Assembly (NCBI GenBank): GCA_024226315.1
Contig: JAAELT010000497.1
Coordinates: 1 to 64,000 of the forward strand
Origin: a bacterium
Lineage (GTDB): Bacteria > Acidobacteriota > Thermoanaerobaculia > Multivoradales > J023
Length of the DNA stretch: 64,000 bases
Reading direction: 5' to 3'
A program made the translations under genes and the position numbers. This document shows, piece after piece, positions 48,672-58,200 of the stretch; the stretch's first letter is position 1; each line of letters begins with the position of its first letter. Below the pieces are notes generated by a model. It was not told the origin of the DNA. It ran no database searches and saw nothing but the letters and a program-made list of their open reading frames with translations.

Positions 48672-51600
48672 ATGGCTAAGCGACCAGCAGTCACGCGGTT
48701 GAGGCATGCCCTCCCATTTGAGCAGCTTTCACCCTTCGATTTCGAGCGGCTGTGTCTGTGGTTAGTACATCGTGAGGGATACGAATGCGTTGAGCATCTG
48801 GGGGCCGCCGGTAGGGATCGGGGACGAGATATTGTTGCTCGGCGTGACGGCCGACGGGTGATCTTCCAATGCAAGCGAGTGCAGCGCCTTGATCCTGCTG
48901 CGGCTGAGAGAGAGATCGACAAACTGAAGGCCCTGCCTGAAGAAGATCAGCCAAACGATATTATTTTCGTGGTCAGCAGTTCCGTTTCAGGACAGACAAG
49001 AGACCGCGCGCGGTCTGCCTGGAACGAGAGAGGAGCTTGCGATTTTTGGGCTGGCTCCGAGTTGGATGAGAGGGCCAAGCGTCATGCGGACATCTTGCAT
49101 GAGTTCTTCGACCTAGGTGCTAGAGAATCGGTGGCTAAGGATCCACTCCTCGGACTGCCGAAACCTTCAGAGAGGGACCTACCACCTTCGCCATTCAAGC
49201 ACCTCCATTGGTTCGAGCGGGATGATACTGAAATTTTCTTCGGCCGAGGGCAGGAGATCCGTAAACTGTACGAGTCTGTAACGTTTGCTGACGGACCACC
49301 AATCGTTCTTCTTTTCGGGGCCACTGGAGTTGGCAAGACGTCGCTGCTGGGGGCAGGCTTACAGCCACGGCTCGAAGCCGACTACGATACCGTTTTCGTG
49401 CGACTTGAACGTGACCGCAGCTTGGTGGAAACTCTTCTAGTTGGCATAGGCGGCGCTGATAAACTTACGGATCCGGCAGGTGCCTGGCGCAGCCGCGAGC
49501 AAGCCACGGGCTTGCCATTAGTCGTTCTTCTCGATCAGCTTGAGCAAGCCTGGACGAGGCCGCTGCCCAGCAGTGCGGCAGAGGTGGAAAAGTTCGCTGC
49601 CGTTCTGCGCGCACTGTTCGCGACACGCGACCTTCGCCCTCAAGGGCGGCTCGTGCTGGCCTTCCGGAAGGAGTGGCTCGCCGAAGTTCTCGGCGCTCTG
49701 GACACCGAAAGGCTCCCTAGGACGCAAGTGGAGGTCCTCCACCTAGGCCCGCTAGGGATTGCTGAGGCCGTAGCCGGCCCGAGCAGGGCCAAGCGACTTC
49801 GTCTTCACTACGGACTGACAGTAGATCCAGAAGTGGTGACGGCTATCGTTACCGACCTAGCAGTAGTTTCCCCGGCCGCAGGCAGTGGAAGTCCGAAACC
49901 CGCGCAGGTTGCGCCAGTACTCCAGATCCTGTTATCCAAATTGTGGATCGAAGCCAAGAAAGTGAGTCCAAGCGCTCCAAGATTCACCTTGGATCTGTAT
50001 CGACAGTTGGAACGTCGCGGGATCCTATTGGACGATTTTCTTGGGGAATCGCTGGCTGGGCTGCGGAGCTGGCGGCCAAGTGCCGAGCGCTCAGGCCTCG
50101 CCCTTGACCTACTGCTTCTCCATACGACCAAACTCGGAACAGCCCAGACCCGACGAGCAGCCAACGTGCTCGAGCGGTATGGTCAACGCCAGGAGGTCGC
50201 GGAGCTCATTCAACAGTGCATAGACCGGTATCTCCTGATAGGAACAGCCCGGGTCCAAAAAGGCGAACTTCTGGCAGACAGCGATGACAGTAACAAGTAC
50301 GGCACTACCTGCCTCGCCCACGACACGCTGGCGCCTTTGGTTCGACGACGGTTCGAGGCATCAGACCGATCAGGGCAGCGGGCGCGGCGTATCCTAGCGC
50401 AGAGGGCCCTAGACTGGAGGGAAGGTGCAGTGGGCCCAGTCCTTGACGAGACCGACCTTAAGTTGGTACTCGCAGGTGCAGCTGGTATGCGCAAGAGGAC
50501 CGTTGACGAAGAACGCTTGGTGAAAGCAAGTCTGACGGCTCGTACCTATCGCGCATCCCTGCGATTGACACTAGCGACCTTGGGAGCGGTGGCAGTGGCA
50601 GCAATCGTGATAACCGGCTGGTTCGCTTGGGTGCAAAATAACAACGCGCAACGTAGCATTGCACGTATACACGTGCAGGAGGGAATACGACGCCTTGATC
50701 AGGGCAATGGCAGTGCTGCTCTAGCTTCCTTCGCATCAGCAATTCGATATCAACCTAGGGATCCAGTTCTCCGAGCTCATGTTCTGGATCTACTAGTAAC
50801 AATGGGAAGGCCCAAACCATCTGAGCCCCTTCAGCACTCCACTCCTGTCGTCGTGGCGAAGTTCAGCCCAGACGGACGGCGGCTCGCGACGGTGTCTGAG
50901 CCTGGCGGTGTGCACCTCTGGGACGCTGTGACGGGAGACAAGATCGGCGTGCTTCATGGTCCGGTCGCCACCTCCGTCGAGTTCAACTCGGGTAGTTCAC
51001 AGGTGGTGACCGCATCTTGGGATCAGTCCGCTCAGATCTTTGACGCGGAAACAGGCGCGAAGCTAGGCCCCCCACTTCAGCACAACGATGTCGTCAATTA
51101 CGCTGAGTTCAGTCCAGATGGGTTACGGGTGGTGACCGCATCGTTCGATGGAACCGCGCAATTGTGGGACGCAGAGACTGGCACAGCGATTGGTCCACCT
51201 TTAGAGCCAGGCAGCTTTGTCGCATCTGCGAAATTCAGCCCGGATGGCCAACGGCTAGTGACCGCATCTTGGAATGGCACCACACAAGTCTGGCATCTAG
51301 AGGCCGAACCACAGAAGGGCCCAACTATTAGGCCCGGCGGCGCCGTCAAACTGGCAGATTTCAGCCCGAACGGCGTATGGATTGTGACCGCCTCGTCGGG
51401 CGACGCCTCGTCAGGCGACATAGTTCAGGTATGGAATGCGGAAAGCGGAGCCGCGTTAGAATCAATCGCCCAGCATGGTAAATTATCGTCAGTGACGTTC
51501 AGCCCAGACAGCCGACGAATTGTGACAGCCTCGTCAGATAGATCGGCGCAGATGTGGGAAATCGGGCTAGATTATCGGCTGAATACTAAGTCACAAATCA

Positions 51601-54356
51601 CCATCAAGAAAATGGGCCGATCTCTACCACATGGAGGACCCGTGCACTATGCAGAGTTCAGTCCAGACGGTCGATATGTGGTGACTGCTTCCGAGGACAA
51701 TACTTCTCAAGTCTGGAACGCGGAGAACGGAGCAGCGGTTGGTCTTCCTCTTCGACATGCCGGGGCCGTTAGAGCTGCCAAGTTCAGTCCAGACGGCCGA
51801 CAGGTGGTGACTGCTTCCGAGGACGGCACGGCGCAGGTTTGGGACGTAGTCGTCGGGGAGAAGGTCGGACTGAGGCTGGGTGGCCACAGATCTCTCGTTT
51901 CCGCAGATTTCAGCCCAGACAGCGACCGCTTACTGACTGCAGCCCTTGGCGAATCGGCCCTAGTATGGAATGCGAGTTCCGGAGAGAGGGGACCTTATTT
52001 GCGATATTGGGGCAGACTGATTTCAGCGACTCTGAGCGGCGACGGCCGCAGGGCAATCACCTTGTCTTCTCCCTTCGGCTCCGGCACTCGCACTATCCAG
52101 GCGTGGAACACCAAAACAGGAGAAGAGATACGCCAAGGGTTTGAACCAGACCGTCTAATTAAAGCGGTTGAAATCAGCCCAGATGGCGAACGTATTGCAA
52201 CTGCATATAGTAACAACTCTGTCCGGACATGGCACACAGAGACCGCAGAGCCAGCCGGCCTAGCTGCACGATATTCCTGTGCAGTTGAATCTCTAGAGTT
52301 TAGCTGGGACGGCCAACACTTAGCATACATATGCGCGAACCGCGGGAAAGGCATTGTACACCTTAGCGACGTTGACTCTGGAGAGAGGAGGAGGCCGCCT
52401 CTCGAACACACAGGCTTGGTTAGGACGGCTAGGTTCGCCCCAGATAGCCGGCGGATAGTGACGGCGTCTCAAGACGGCACAGCGCAGGTGTGGGAGGTTA
52501 AGACAGGAAACGCACTAGGCCCTCGCTTCCATCATTCCGATACGGTCAATTACGCCGAGTTTAGTCCTGACGGCGAAAGGATCGTGACCGCATCCTTGGA
52601 TGAAACCGCGCAGGTTTGGGACGTGGAAACAGGGAAGAGTCTAGGACCTCCTCTCCGACACTTGGCGGGGGTCAACGCTGCTAGCTTCAGCCCAGACGGG
52701 AGTCGAGTAGTCACTGCGTCGAATGACAACACAGCACAGATGTGGGATTCTGACACTCGGGAGAAAATCGGCGAGCCCTTCGAGCACGATGCTGCTGTTA
52801 CCTCCGCGATCTTTAGTTCGGATGGGCAACAGATCTTAACTGCAACCGCGGGCGGCACCGCCTACGTTTGGAACGCTCAGATAGGCGACATAGTCTCCTC
52901 GATGGGACCGGTTAGGGGGGCGGCTAGGGGGCCGAATACGAGACTCCGCACTGTGGAATTCAGCGCCGACGGCGGGCTGATTTTACTCACGGATAAGGAG
53001 AAGATTCTGAAGATTTGGGACCTGGACAACGGCGAGAGCGTGGATCTCTTTCTCGAGCACGGCGGCGACCTAAAGTCAGCAGAGTTCAGCCCAGACGGGC
53101 AACGAGTGGTGACCGTATCCACGGACGGGTCTGTGCAGGCCTGGAACGCCGAGACTGGACAGAATGTATGTGTGATCTTGAAGGAGCTTGGCGAAGCTGT
53201 CTCGACAAAGTTCAGCAAGGACGGCCTGCGAGTCGTAACCGCATCTTCGAGCGGCAATTCACAGGTATGGGACGCGGAGACGGGGAGTGAGGTTAGTCCT
53301 GTTCTAGTTCATGCAGATGGAGTTCGCCTTGCAGAGTTCAGTCCGGATAGTCGACGAGTGTTAACGGCATCAAAAAAGACAGCACAAGTATGGGATGCGA
53401 CAACGGGAGCGAAGCTGGGACCGCCTCTCCAAGGCAGCGACGTCGTGTTTGACGCCAGATTCAGCCCTGACGGGCAACAAGTGCTTACAGCATCTAAGGG
53501 CGGCGAAGCGCAAATATGGGACTGGAAGACCGGAGGCGAGATTAGCTCGCGGCTGCGACACGATAGCGACGTGATTTCGGTAGACTTCAGTCCGGATGGG
53601 CGCCGAGTAGCAACCGCATCATTGGACACGACTGCGCAAGTCTGGGACGCAAGAACTGGAGAGAAAGTTGGCCTACCTCTCCACCATCAAGATCACCTTA
53701 ATTTCGTTATCTTTGATCCGGGCGGGCATCGGGTAGTAACCGCCTCGCAGGACAAGACGGCCCAGGTGTGGGACGCGGAAACAGGATATGGCATAGGGCC
53801 GCCGCTTCGGCACGATGCTGGTGTGATCTCCGCCTCCTTTAGTCCCGACGGTCGTCGGTTGGCAACCCTCACACGATCGCAGAGGGTACTAGTCTGGGAA
53901 ACACCCGTCGGGCAGACCCGGAACGCTAAGCTACTAGCAGACTCGGCAGAAGCCAGTGCGGGCTACTTCATAACGGATCTGGGCGTGGTTGCTCCAGTGA
54001 CTGCCCGCGCCAGCCAACTTCGGGCTACTTTCAGCGCAGCGGCTGGGGGCGGGGGCGGCTCAGAATCTATGCGTATTCTCGAGTGGTACTTCTCACATCC
54101 GTGGGGTCGACGTATTTCGCCGTTTTCTCCTCATAGCGTGCCTGAGTTCATCCTCCGCTTTCCAGAGCAGGCGAAGCATCGATTCCCAGGCCATCCGATT
54201 GTGCGGCGATGCGTCTGGCCAATTACAGGACGCTCACATGTCTTAGAATTCTCTTGCATTAGGAATGAACTCGATCTACTAGAGGACATGGATGTTATTC
54301 GGCCTGATGACAAACAGGAGTTCCTTAGGGGAGTATCTAGCTACCGAGTCAATTGA
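48672..54356 (+). CDS. Avs-like NTPase: Mrr nuclease - nSTAND - TM - 24 WD40 repeats
   Basis: About 1,894 residues (a GTG at 48666 is an alternative start). The N-terminal ~130 residues are an Mrr-type PD-(D/E)xK nuclease: FDFERLCLWLVHREGYECVE, with GRDRGRDIVA and the catalytic VIFQCKR. At ~215 a STAND NTPase begins: Walker A FGATGVGKTSLLGAGLQ, Walker B LPLVVLLDQLEQ, followed by winged-helix and helical parts. LATLGAVAVAAIVITGWFAW at ~640 is a strong TM helix. From ~710 come 24 WD40 repeats (for example FSPDGRRVVTASxDGTAQVWDAETG), enough for about three propellers, and then a ~150-residue C-terminal domain. Such proteins are predicted antiphage sensors: ligand binding by the repeats triggers oligomerisation and nuclease activation. 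Confidence 0.9.
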   Translation: MAKRPAVTRLRHALPFEQLSPFDFERLCLWLVHREGYECVEHLGAAGRDRGRDIVARRDGRRVIFQCKRVQRLDPAAAEREIDKLKALPEEDQPNDIIFVVSSSVSGQTRDRARSAWNERGACDFWAGSELDERAKRHADILHEFFDLGARESVAKDPLLGLPKPSERDLPPSPFKHLHWFERDDTEIFFGRGQEIRKLYESVTFADGPPIVLLFGATGVGKTSLLGAGLQPRLEADYDTVFVRLERDRSLVETLLVGIGGADKLTDPAGAWRSREQATGLPLVVLLDQLEQAWTRPLPSSAAEVEKFAAVLRALFATRDLRPQGRLVLAFRKEWLAEVLGALDTERLPRTQVEVLHLGPLGIAEAVAGPSRAKRLRLHYGLTVDPEVVTAIVTDLAVVSPAAGSGSPKPAQVAPVLQILLSKLWIEAKKVSPSAPRFTLDLYRQLERRGILLDDFLGESLAGLRSWRPSAERSGLALDLLLLHTTKLGTAQTRRAANVLERYGQRQEVAELIQQCIDRYLLIGTARVQKGELLADSDDSNKYGTTCLAHDTLAPLVRRRFEASDRSGQRARRILAQRALDWREGAVGPVLDETDLKLVLAGAAGMRKRTVDEERLVKASLTARTYRASLRLTLATLGAVAVAAIVITGWFAWVQNNNAQRSIARIHVQEGIRRLDQGNGSAALASFASAIRYQPRDPVLRAHVLDLLVTMGRPKPSEPLQHSTPVVVAKFSPDGRRLATVSEPGGVHLWDAVTGDKIGVLHGPVATSVEFNSGSSQVVTASWDQSAQIFDAETGAKLGPPLQHNDVVNYAEFSPDGLRVVTASFDGTAQLWDAETGTAIGPPLEPGSFVASAKFSPDGQRLVTASWNGTTQVWHLEAEPQKGPTIRPGGAVKLADFSPNGVWIVTASSGDASSGDIVQVWNAESGAALESIAQHGKLSSVTFSPDSRRIVTASSDRSAQMWEIGLDYRLNTKSQITIKKMGRSLPHGGPVHYAEFSPDGRYVVTASEDNTSQVWNAENGAAVGLPLRHAGAVRAAKFSPDGRQVVTASEDGTAQVWDVVVGEKVGLRLGGHRSLVSADFSPDSDRLLTAALGESALVWNASSGERGPYLRYWGRLISATLSGDGRRAITLSSPFGSGTRTIQAWNTKTGEEIRQGFEPDRLIKAVEISPDGERIATAYSNNSVRTWHTETAEPAGLAARYSCAVESLEFSWDGQHLAYICANRGKGIVHLSDVDSGERRRPPLEHTGLVRTARFAPDSRRIVTASQDGTAQVWEVKTGNALGPRFHHSDTVNYAEFSPDGERIVTASLDETAQVWDVETGKSLGPPLRHLAGVNAASFSPDGSRVVTASNDNTAQMWDSDTREKIGEPFEHDAAVTSAIFSSDGQQILTATAGGTAYVWNAQIGDIVSSMGPVRGAARGPNTRLRTVEFSADGGLILLTDKEKILKIWDLDNGESVDLFLEHGGDLKSAEFSPDGQRVVTVSTDGSVQAWNAETGQNVCVILKELGEAVSTKFSKDGLRVVTASSSGNSQVWDAETGSEVSPVLVHADGVRLAEFSPDSRRVLTASKKTAQVWDATTGAKLGPPLQGSDVVFDARFSPDGQQVLTASKGGEAQIWDWKTGGEISSRLRHDSDVISVDFSPDGRRVATASLDTTAQVWDARTGEKVGLPLHHQDHLNFVIFDPGGHRVVTASQDKTAQVWDAETGYGIGPPLRHDAGVISASFSPDGRRLATLTRSQRVLVWETPVGQTRNAKLLADSAEASAGYFITDLGVVAPVTARASQLRATFSAAAGGGGGSESMRILEWYFSHPWGRRISPFSPHSVPEFILRFPEQAKHRFPGHPIVRRCVWPITGRSHVLEFSCIRNELDLLEDMDVIRPDDKQEFLRGVSSYRVN

Positions 54357-54524
54357 CTGAGGTTTCAGACTCTGGGCCGCGCGGAGGAGTGCTGGGCCTC
54401 GCGGCAGGCATGGTCCTCGATCGAGACCTCGGCCTCAAGTTTGACTTCGATCGAGAAGAAAACAGTGTATCGGCTCATCGCTCTTGAAGCCTCATTCTGT
54501 CGTCAATTCCGGCTGCCAGCCCGA

Positions 54525-54541
54525 GGGATCCGCAGGATCCC
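54525..54541. promoter_or_regulatory. Family A palindrome beside family B copy 3
   Basis: GGGATCC-GCA-GGATCCC, 7-bp arms, flanked by CTTACCCGACGCC. No minus-strand gene starts near it; it lies 78 bases from family B copy 3, in the same order as at 34568-34785. Confidence 0.55.
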
Positions 54542-54619
54542 CTTACCCGACGCCTCACGTCGCTCCTCCGACGATCCATGCCCGCCGGGCTCGTCGTTCA
54601 TGCCGCCGCTGCACCCCGC

Positions 54620-54732
54620 CCGGGCTCGTCCGCGGCAGGGACCAGAACGGAATCCCCACAGGCCGCGAAGCGGCCGAGGAGATGAAGTGGCGGACCCGAC
54701 CCCGCGCCAGCGGGGTAACGCCCAATTCTCCG
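54620..54732. repeat. Family B dispersed repeat, copy 3
   Basis: Most diverged copy. Its internal hairpin is GGCCGC-GAA-GCGGCC where copy 2 has GCGAGC-TCC-GCTCGC, a compensatory change. The end hairpin ACCCCGC-GCCA-GCGGGGT is unchanged. It directly precedes the HTH gene at 54779. Confidence 0.7.
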
Positions 54733-54778
54733 TCCCGCTCTCCCCTGCCACGTCCCGGGCGCTATCATCTCCTCACCC

Positions 54779-55159
54779 ATGTACACCCCCGACTCAGACG
54801 TTTCCCGCTTCTTGACCCTGCTCCGCAACAAGATCCGCCAGCAGGGCTTCACCCAGCTCGAGGTCCAGCAAACCCTCGGCTGGGGCCGCTCCTACATCAG
54901 CCAGCTCCTCACCCGGCAGAAGAACCTGCGCCTCGACCAGGTGCTCCTGATCCTCGAGACCATCGGCATCGAGCCGGAGTCGTTTTTCGCCGAGCTCTAT
55001 TGGCCGGCGGCGCCCTACCTCGCCTCCAGGACCTCAGCACCCCAACGCCAAGCCACGGAGCTCCCAGCACAACTCAGGGACCTGAAGAATCTGCTGGCGG
55101 GCCTGGTGAAGGTCCTGGCAGAGAAGCAGTTGATCGCCGCTGAGGATCTGCGGCGGTAG
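54779..55159 (+). CDS. XRE-like helix-turn-helix protein
   Basis: 126 residues starting MYTPDSDVSRFLTLLRNKIR. The HTH is GFTQLEVQQTLGWGRSYISQ then LLTRQKNLRLDQVLLILETI, a standard Cro/CI fold. The C-terminal part is helical (AQLRDLKNLLAGLVKVLAEK) and may dimerise. There is no ribosome binding site; TATCAT ends 12 bases before the ATG, so the mRNA could be leaderless. It converges on the giant protein gene. Confidence 0.82.
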   Translation: MYTPDSDVSRFLTLLRNKIRQQGFTQLEVQQTLGWGRSYISQLLTRQKNLRLDQVLLILETIGIEPESFFAELYWPAAPYLASRTSAPQRQATELPAQLRDLKNLLAGLVKVLAEKQLIAAEDLRR

Positions 55160-55200
55160 GAGTTGACCGGCCGCCCAAGGAGCGCCAGACGACCGCGGCT

Positions 55201-58200
55201 CTACGGCACTGTGCTCGACCAGGCGAGGGTGTCTCCTGATTCGAAGCCATCCTGGAAGAGGACACACGGGGCGCTTGTGTTCGTAGGATCGCTATCGTCG
55301 CAGTCGACATCCGCGCAATAGCCGTCGTCGTCCCCGTCGCCGAAGCTGTTGTCGCCAAAGCAGATGTCCTGATCGCTGCAGATGCCGTCCTGATCTGGGT
55401 CTCCACTGGCGTCGTTGCCCTGGCACTGATCGATGTCGTCGCAGACCCCGTCGCCGTCAGTGTCTCCGCTGGCGTCGTCTCCCTGGCACTGATCGATGTC
55501 GTCACAGACCCCGTCGCCGTCAGTGTCGCCCGTCTCATTGGCGCCAAAGCAGACGTCGACGTCGTCGCAGATACCGTCGCCATCGGCATCCAGGCAGAAG
55601 TTCGCCGTGCAAGATTTGTCAGCATCGACCGTCACGATGCCGTTCGCACAGTCTTCGTCACCACTCCAGCCCGTGAAAAGAGAGTCGAGCGAGGGGATGG
55701 CATCCAGAGCGACCGACGTTCCAGTAGCGAAGGACGAGGCGGCAGACAGGCAGGAGCCGTCGCAGTCGATGCCGGCGGGATCGCTGGTCACAGTCCCGGT
55801 ACCATCACCCGCTTTGACGACCGAAAGCGTGAAGGTGCCCGGGTCCGGAAGCGTGGAAACCAACGACACCAAGTCGCCGGTTGCCAGCCCCTCGGCCACG
55901 GCCCGGCCTTCGCCCTTGACTGCGATTTGGGCCCAGGAGTCGCGGAAACAGTAATCACGGATCCGGGTGCTTCCGAGCGCCTCAAGCGCCGCCAGTGCCT
56001 CCTGATAGCAGGTGGAGTCCGAGAAGGCCGCACAGCTGTCATCCTGGTTCAGCCCCGCCTCGTCGGCTACGGAGATCATCACCAGGGTGCCGTCGGGCAC
56101 GGCATCCAGATGATCCACCAGTGCGTACATCGCGGCCGAAGGGTCGTTCGCCGCACATTGCGAGCGCGTTCCATAGGTGTCGAAGTTCTGGGGCGGGGAG
56201 ATCTCATCGCCGGTTGCTGGATCGACCGACAGGACGTTGAAGCCGCGCCCGCCGCCTCCGCCGCCGAGCCGCTCGTAGAGTTCCGTGCCGCAGCGATAGA
56301 AGCGCGCCACTCCGAACTGACCAGGGAACTGAGCAGCGGCCGAACCGCGGGATACGGTGCCTAGAGCAAGCCCGTGGGGTGGCAGGGCGTAGCCGGGATC
56401 GAAGGCCGAGCTGAGGACCGCCGCCGCCAGCCGCAGCCCGCGGTCGATGGTGGCGAGGCCGAAGTACTCCTCGTTGGCGAAGCCGTCGGCATGGCCGCCG
56501 GGGAAGCCGCCGAGCTCCTGGGAGCCGGCGGGGTCGACCTTCCACCACTCGTCGTTCCATTCGAAAACCAGCCCGCCGATCCCGGGTAGCTGGGGATGGC
56601 CTTCCGCCAGCTCCCCCAGCAGATCGTTCCACAGGCACAGGTCCCAGTGCGCCTGCATCGTTTCGTCGATCAGGGTCTTGGCGTTGTACATCGCGTCGGT
56701 GCCGAACTCGCCGAGGAACATCGGTTTGCCAGTGATCGAGCCCCACTGGTCGAAGAGGTCGCCGAAGTTCGAGCCGCGGAAGATGTTCAGCGACCAGACG
56801 TCGACGCTGGGCGCGTCGACTTCGACGTAGCCCGCAGTGTCCGCGAGGCGCAGGCCGTCGGTGTCGATGTCGATGTCGCCGTAGCTGGTGGCCACCGGGT
56901 GATCCGTGTCGATCGCTTTGACCGCCTGGGCCGCGGCTTCGGTGCACAGCGCCGCCTGCTGCGGGGTGGCGCAGGCCGCGTTGCCAAAGTAAAGGTTGAT
57001 GTTCCACTCGCTCCCCAGCATCCACATCAGCACCGCCGGGTGGTCCTTGAAGAAGGCCACCGCCTGCTGCGCCCTCGCCACGTCGTTGACCGCGTCATCG
57101 ACGGTGAGGATGGCCATGATGCCTTGGTTGTAGAGCCCGTCGAGTACCGCCAGCGCGGTGGCGTCGAAGCCCGGGTCGAGGTAGAGGCGAACCGTGTTGA
57201 CGCCCATCGCCGCCATCAGCGGCGCGTCGGTCGCCGCCCAGATCCCGAACTCTGCCCGCCTGGCCGCGTTGTCGCCTGTCGTCGACTCGCTGGCCGGCGA
57301 CCAGTTGACACCGCGGATCACGTACGGTGCCGCCGGCTCGAGCGTTCCATCCGGGTTGCGCTTCTGCCACATCAGCCGCCGGCCGTCGAACCACACCAAG
57401 CTCGGCCCCGGCAGCTCCCCTTGCACGTCCTCGCAGATGCCGTTGCCGTCCGGGTCGCCGGTCGCGTTGTCGCCGACGCACAGGTCGCAGCCGTCGGGGA
57501 CCGAGTCGCCGTCGGCGTCAGCGTGGTCGTCGAAGCCGGGACAGGCGTCCAGATCGTCGCAAACGCCGTCGGCGTCATCGTCGCCGGTCGCGTTGTCGCC
57601 CTGGCAGTCGTCGCAGCCGTCGGGGACCGAGTCGCCGTCGGCGTCGGCGAGGTCGTCGTGCCCGGGGCAGGCGTCAAGCTCGTTGCAGACGCCGTCGCCG
57701 TCAGCGTCGGAACATTCAACCACAAAGACCGAATCCGAAGCGTCGAAGACGCCGGTCCCCGCGTGTCGGACGTAGAAACGCCAGTCGTCGGCTTGAGAGT
57801 AGACAGCCGGAATCACGACTTGCTCGGAGCCGTCGTTCGACGTTGCCTCGACGATCCGCAGCCAATCGATCCCGTCGGGCTCGAGCAGACTCGCCGCAGC
57901 CGAGTCGCGCTTCATGTCGAGGCGCATGAGATCGGTGGGGTCGAGACCGCTGCCGGTCCACTCCAGAAGGACCGGATCGCCGATCTCGTAGGTCGCCGGT
58001 ATGTTGGGTGACAGGAGCTCGACCGAGCCCGCGTTGATCGACCGCGGCTCGCTCCATTCCGTCGGTTCGCCCTCGACGATGCCGCGGGTCCGCCAAAAAC
58101 GGATCGAATCCACGAGCTCACTGATCGAGTAGGTCGTCGCGGCGACAGGAACAGGCGCGGGCCAGGAATCAAGTGTCGTCGTCAATTGGAGCTCATAACC

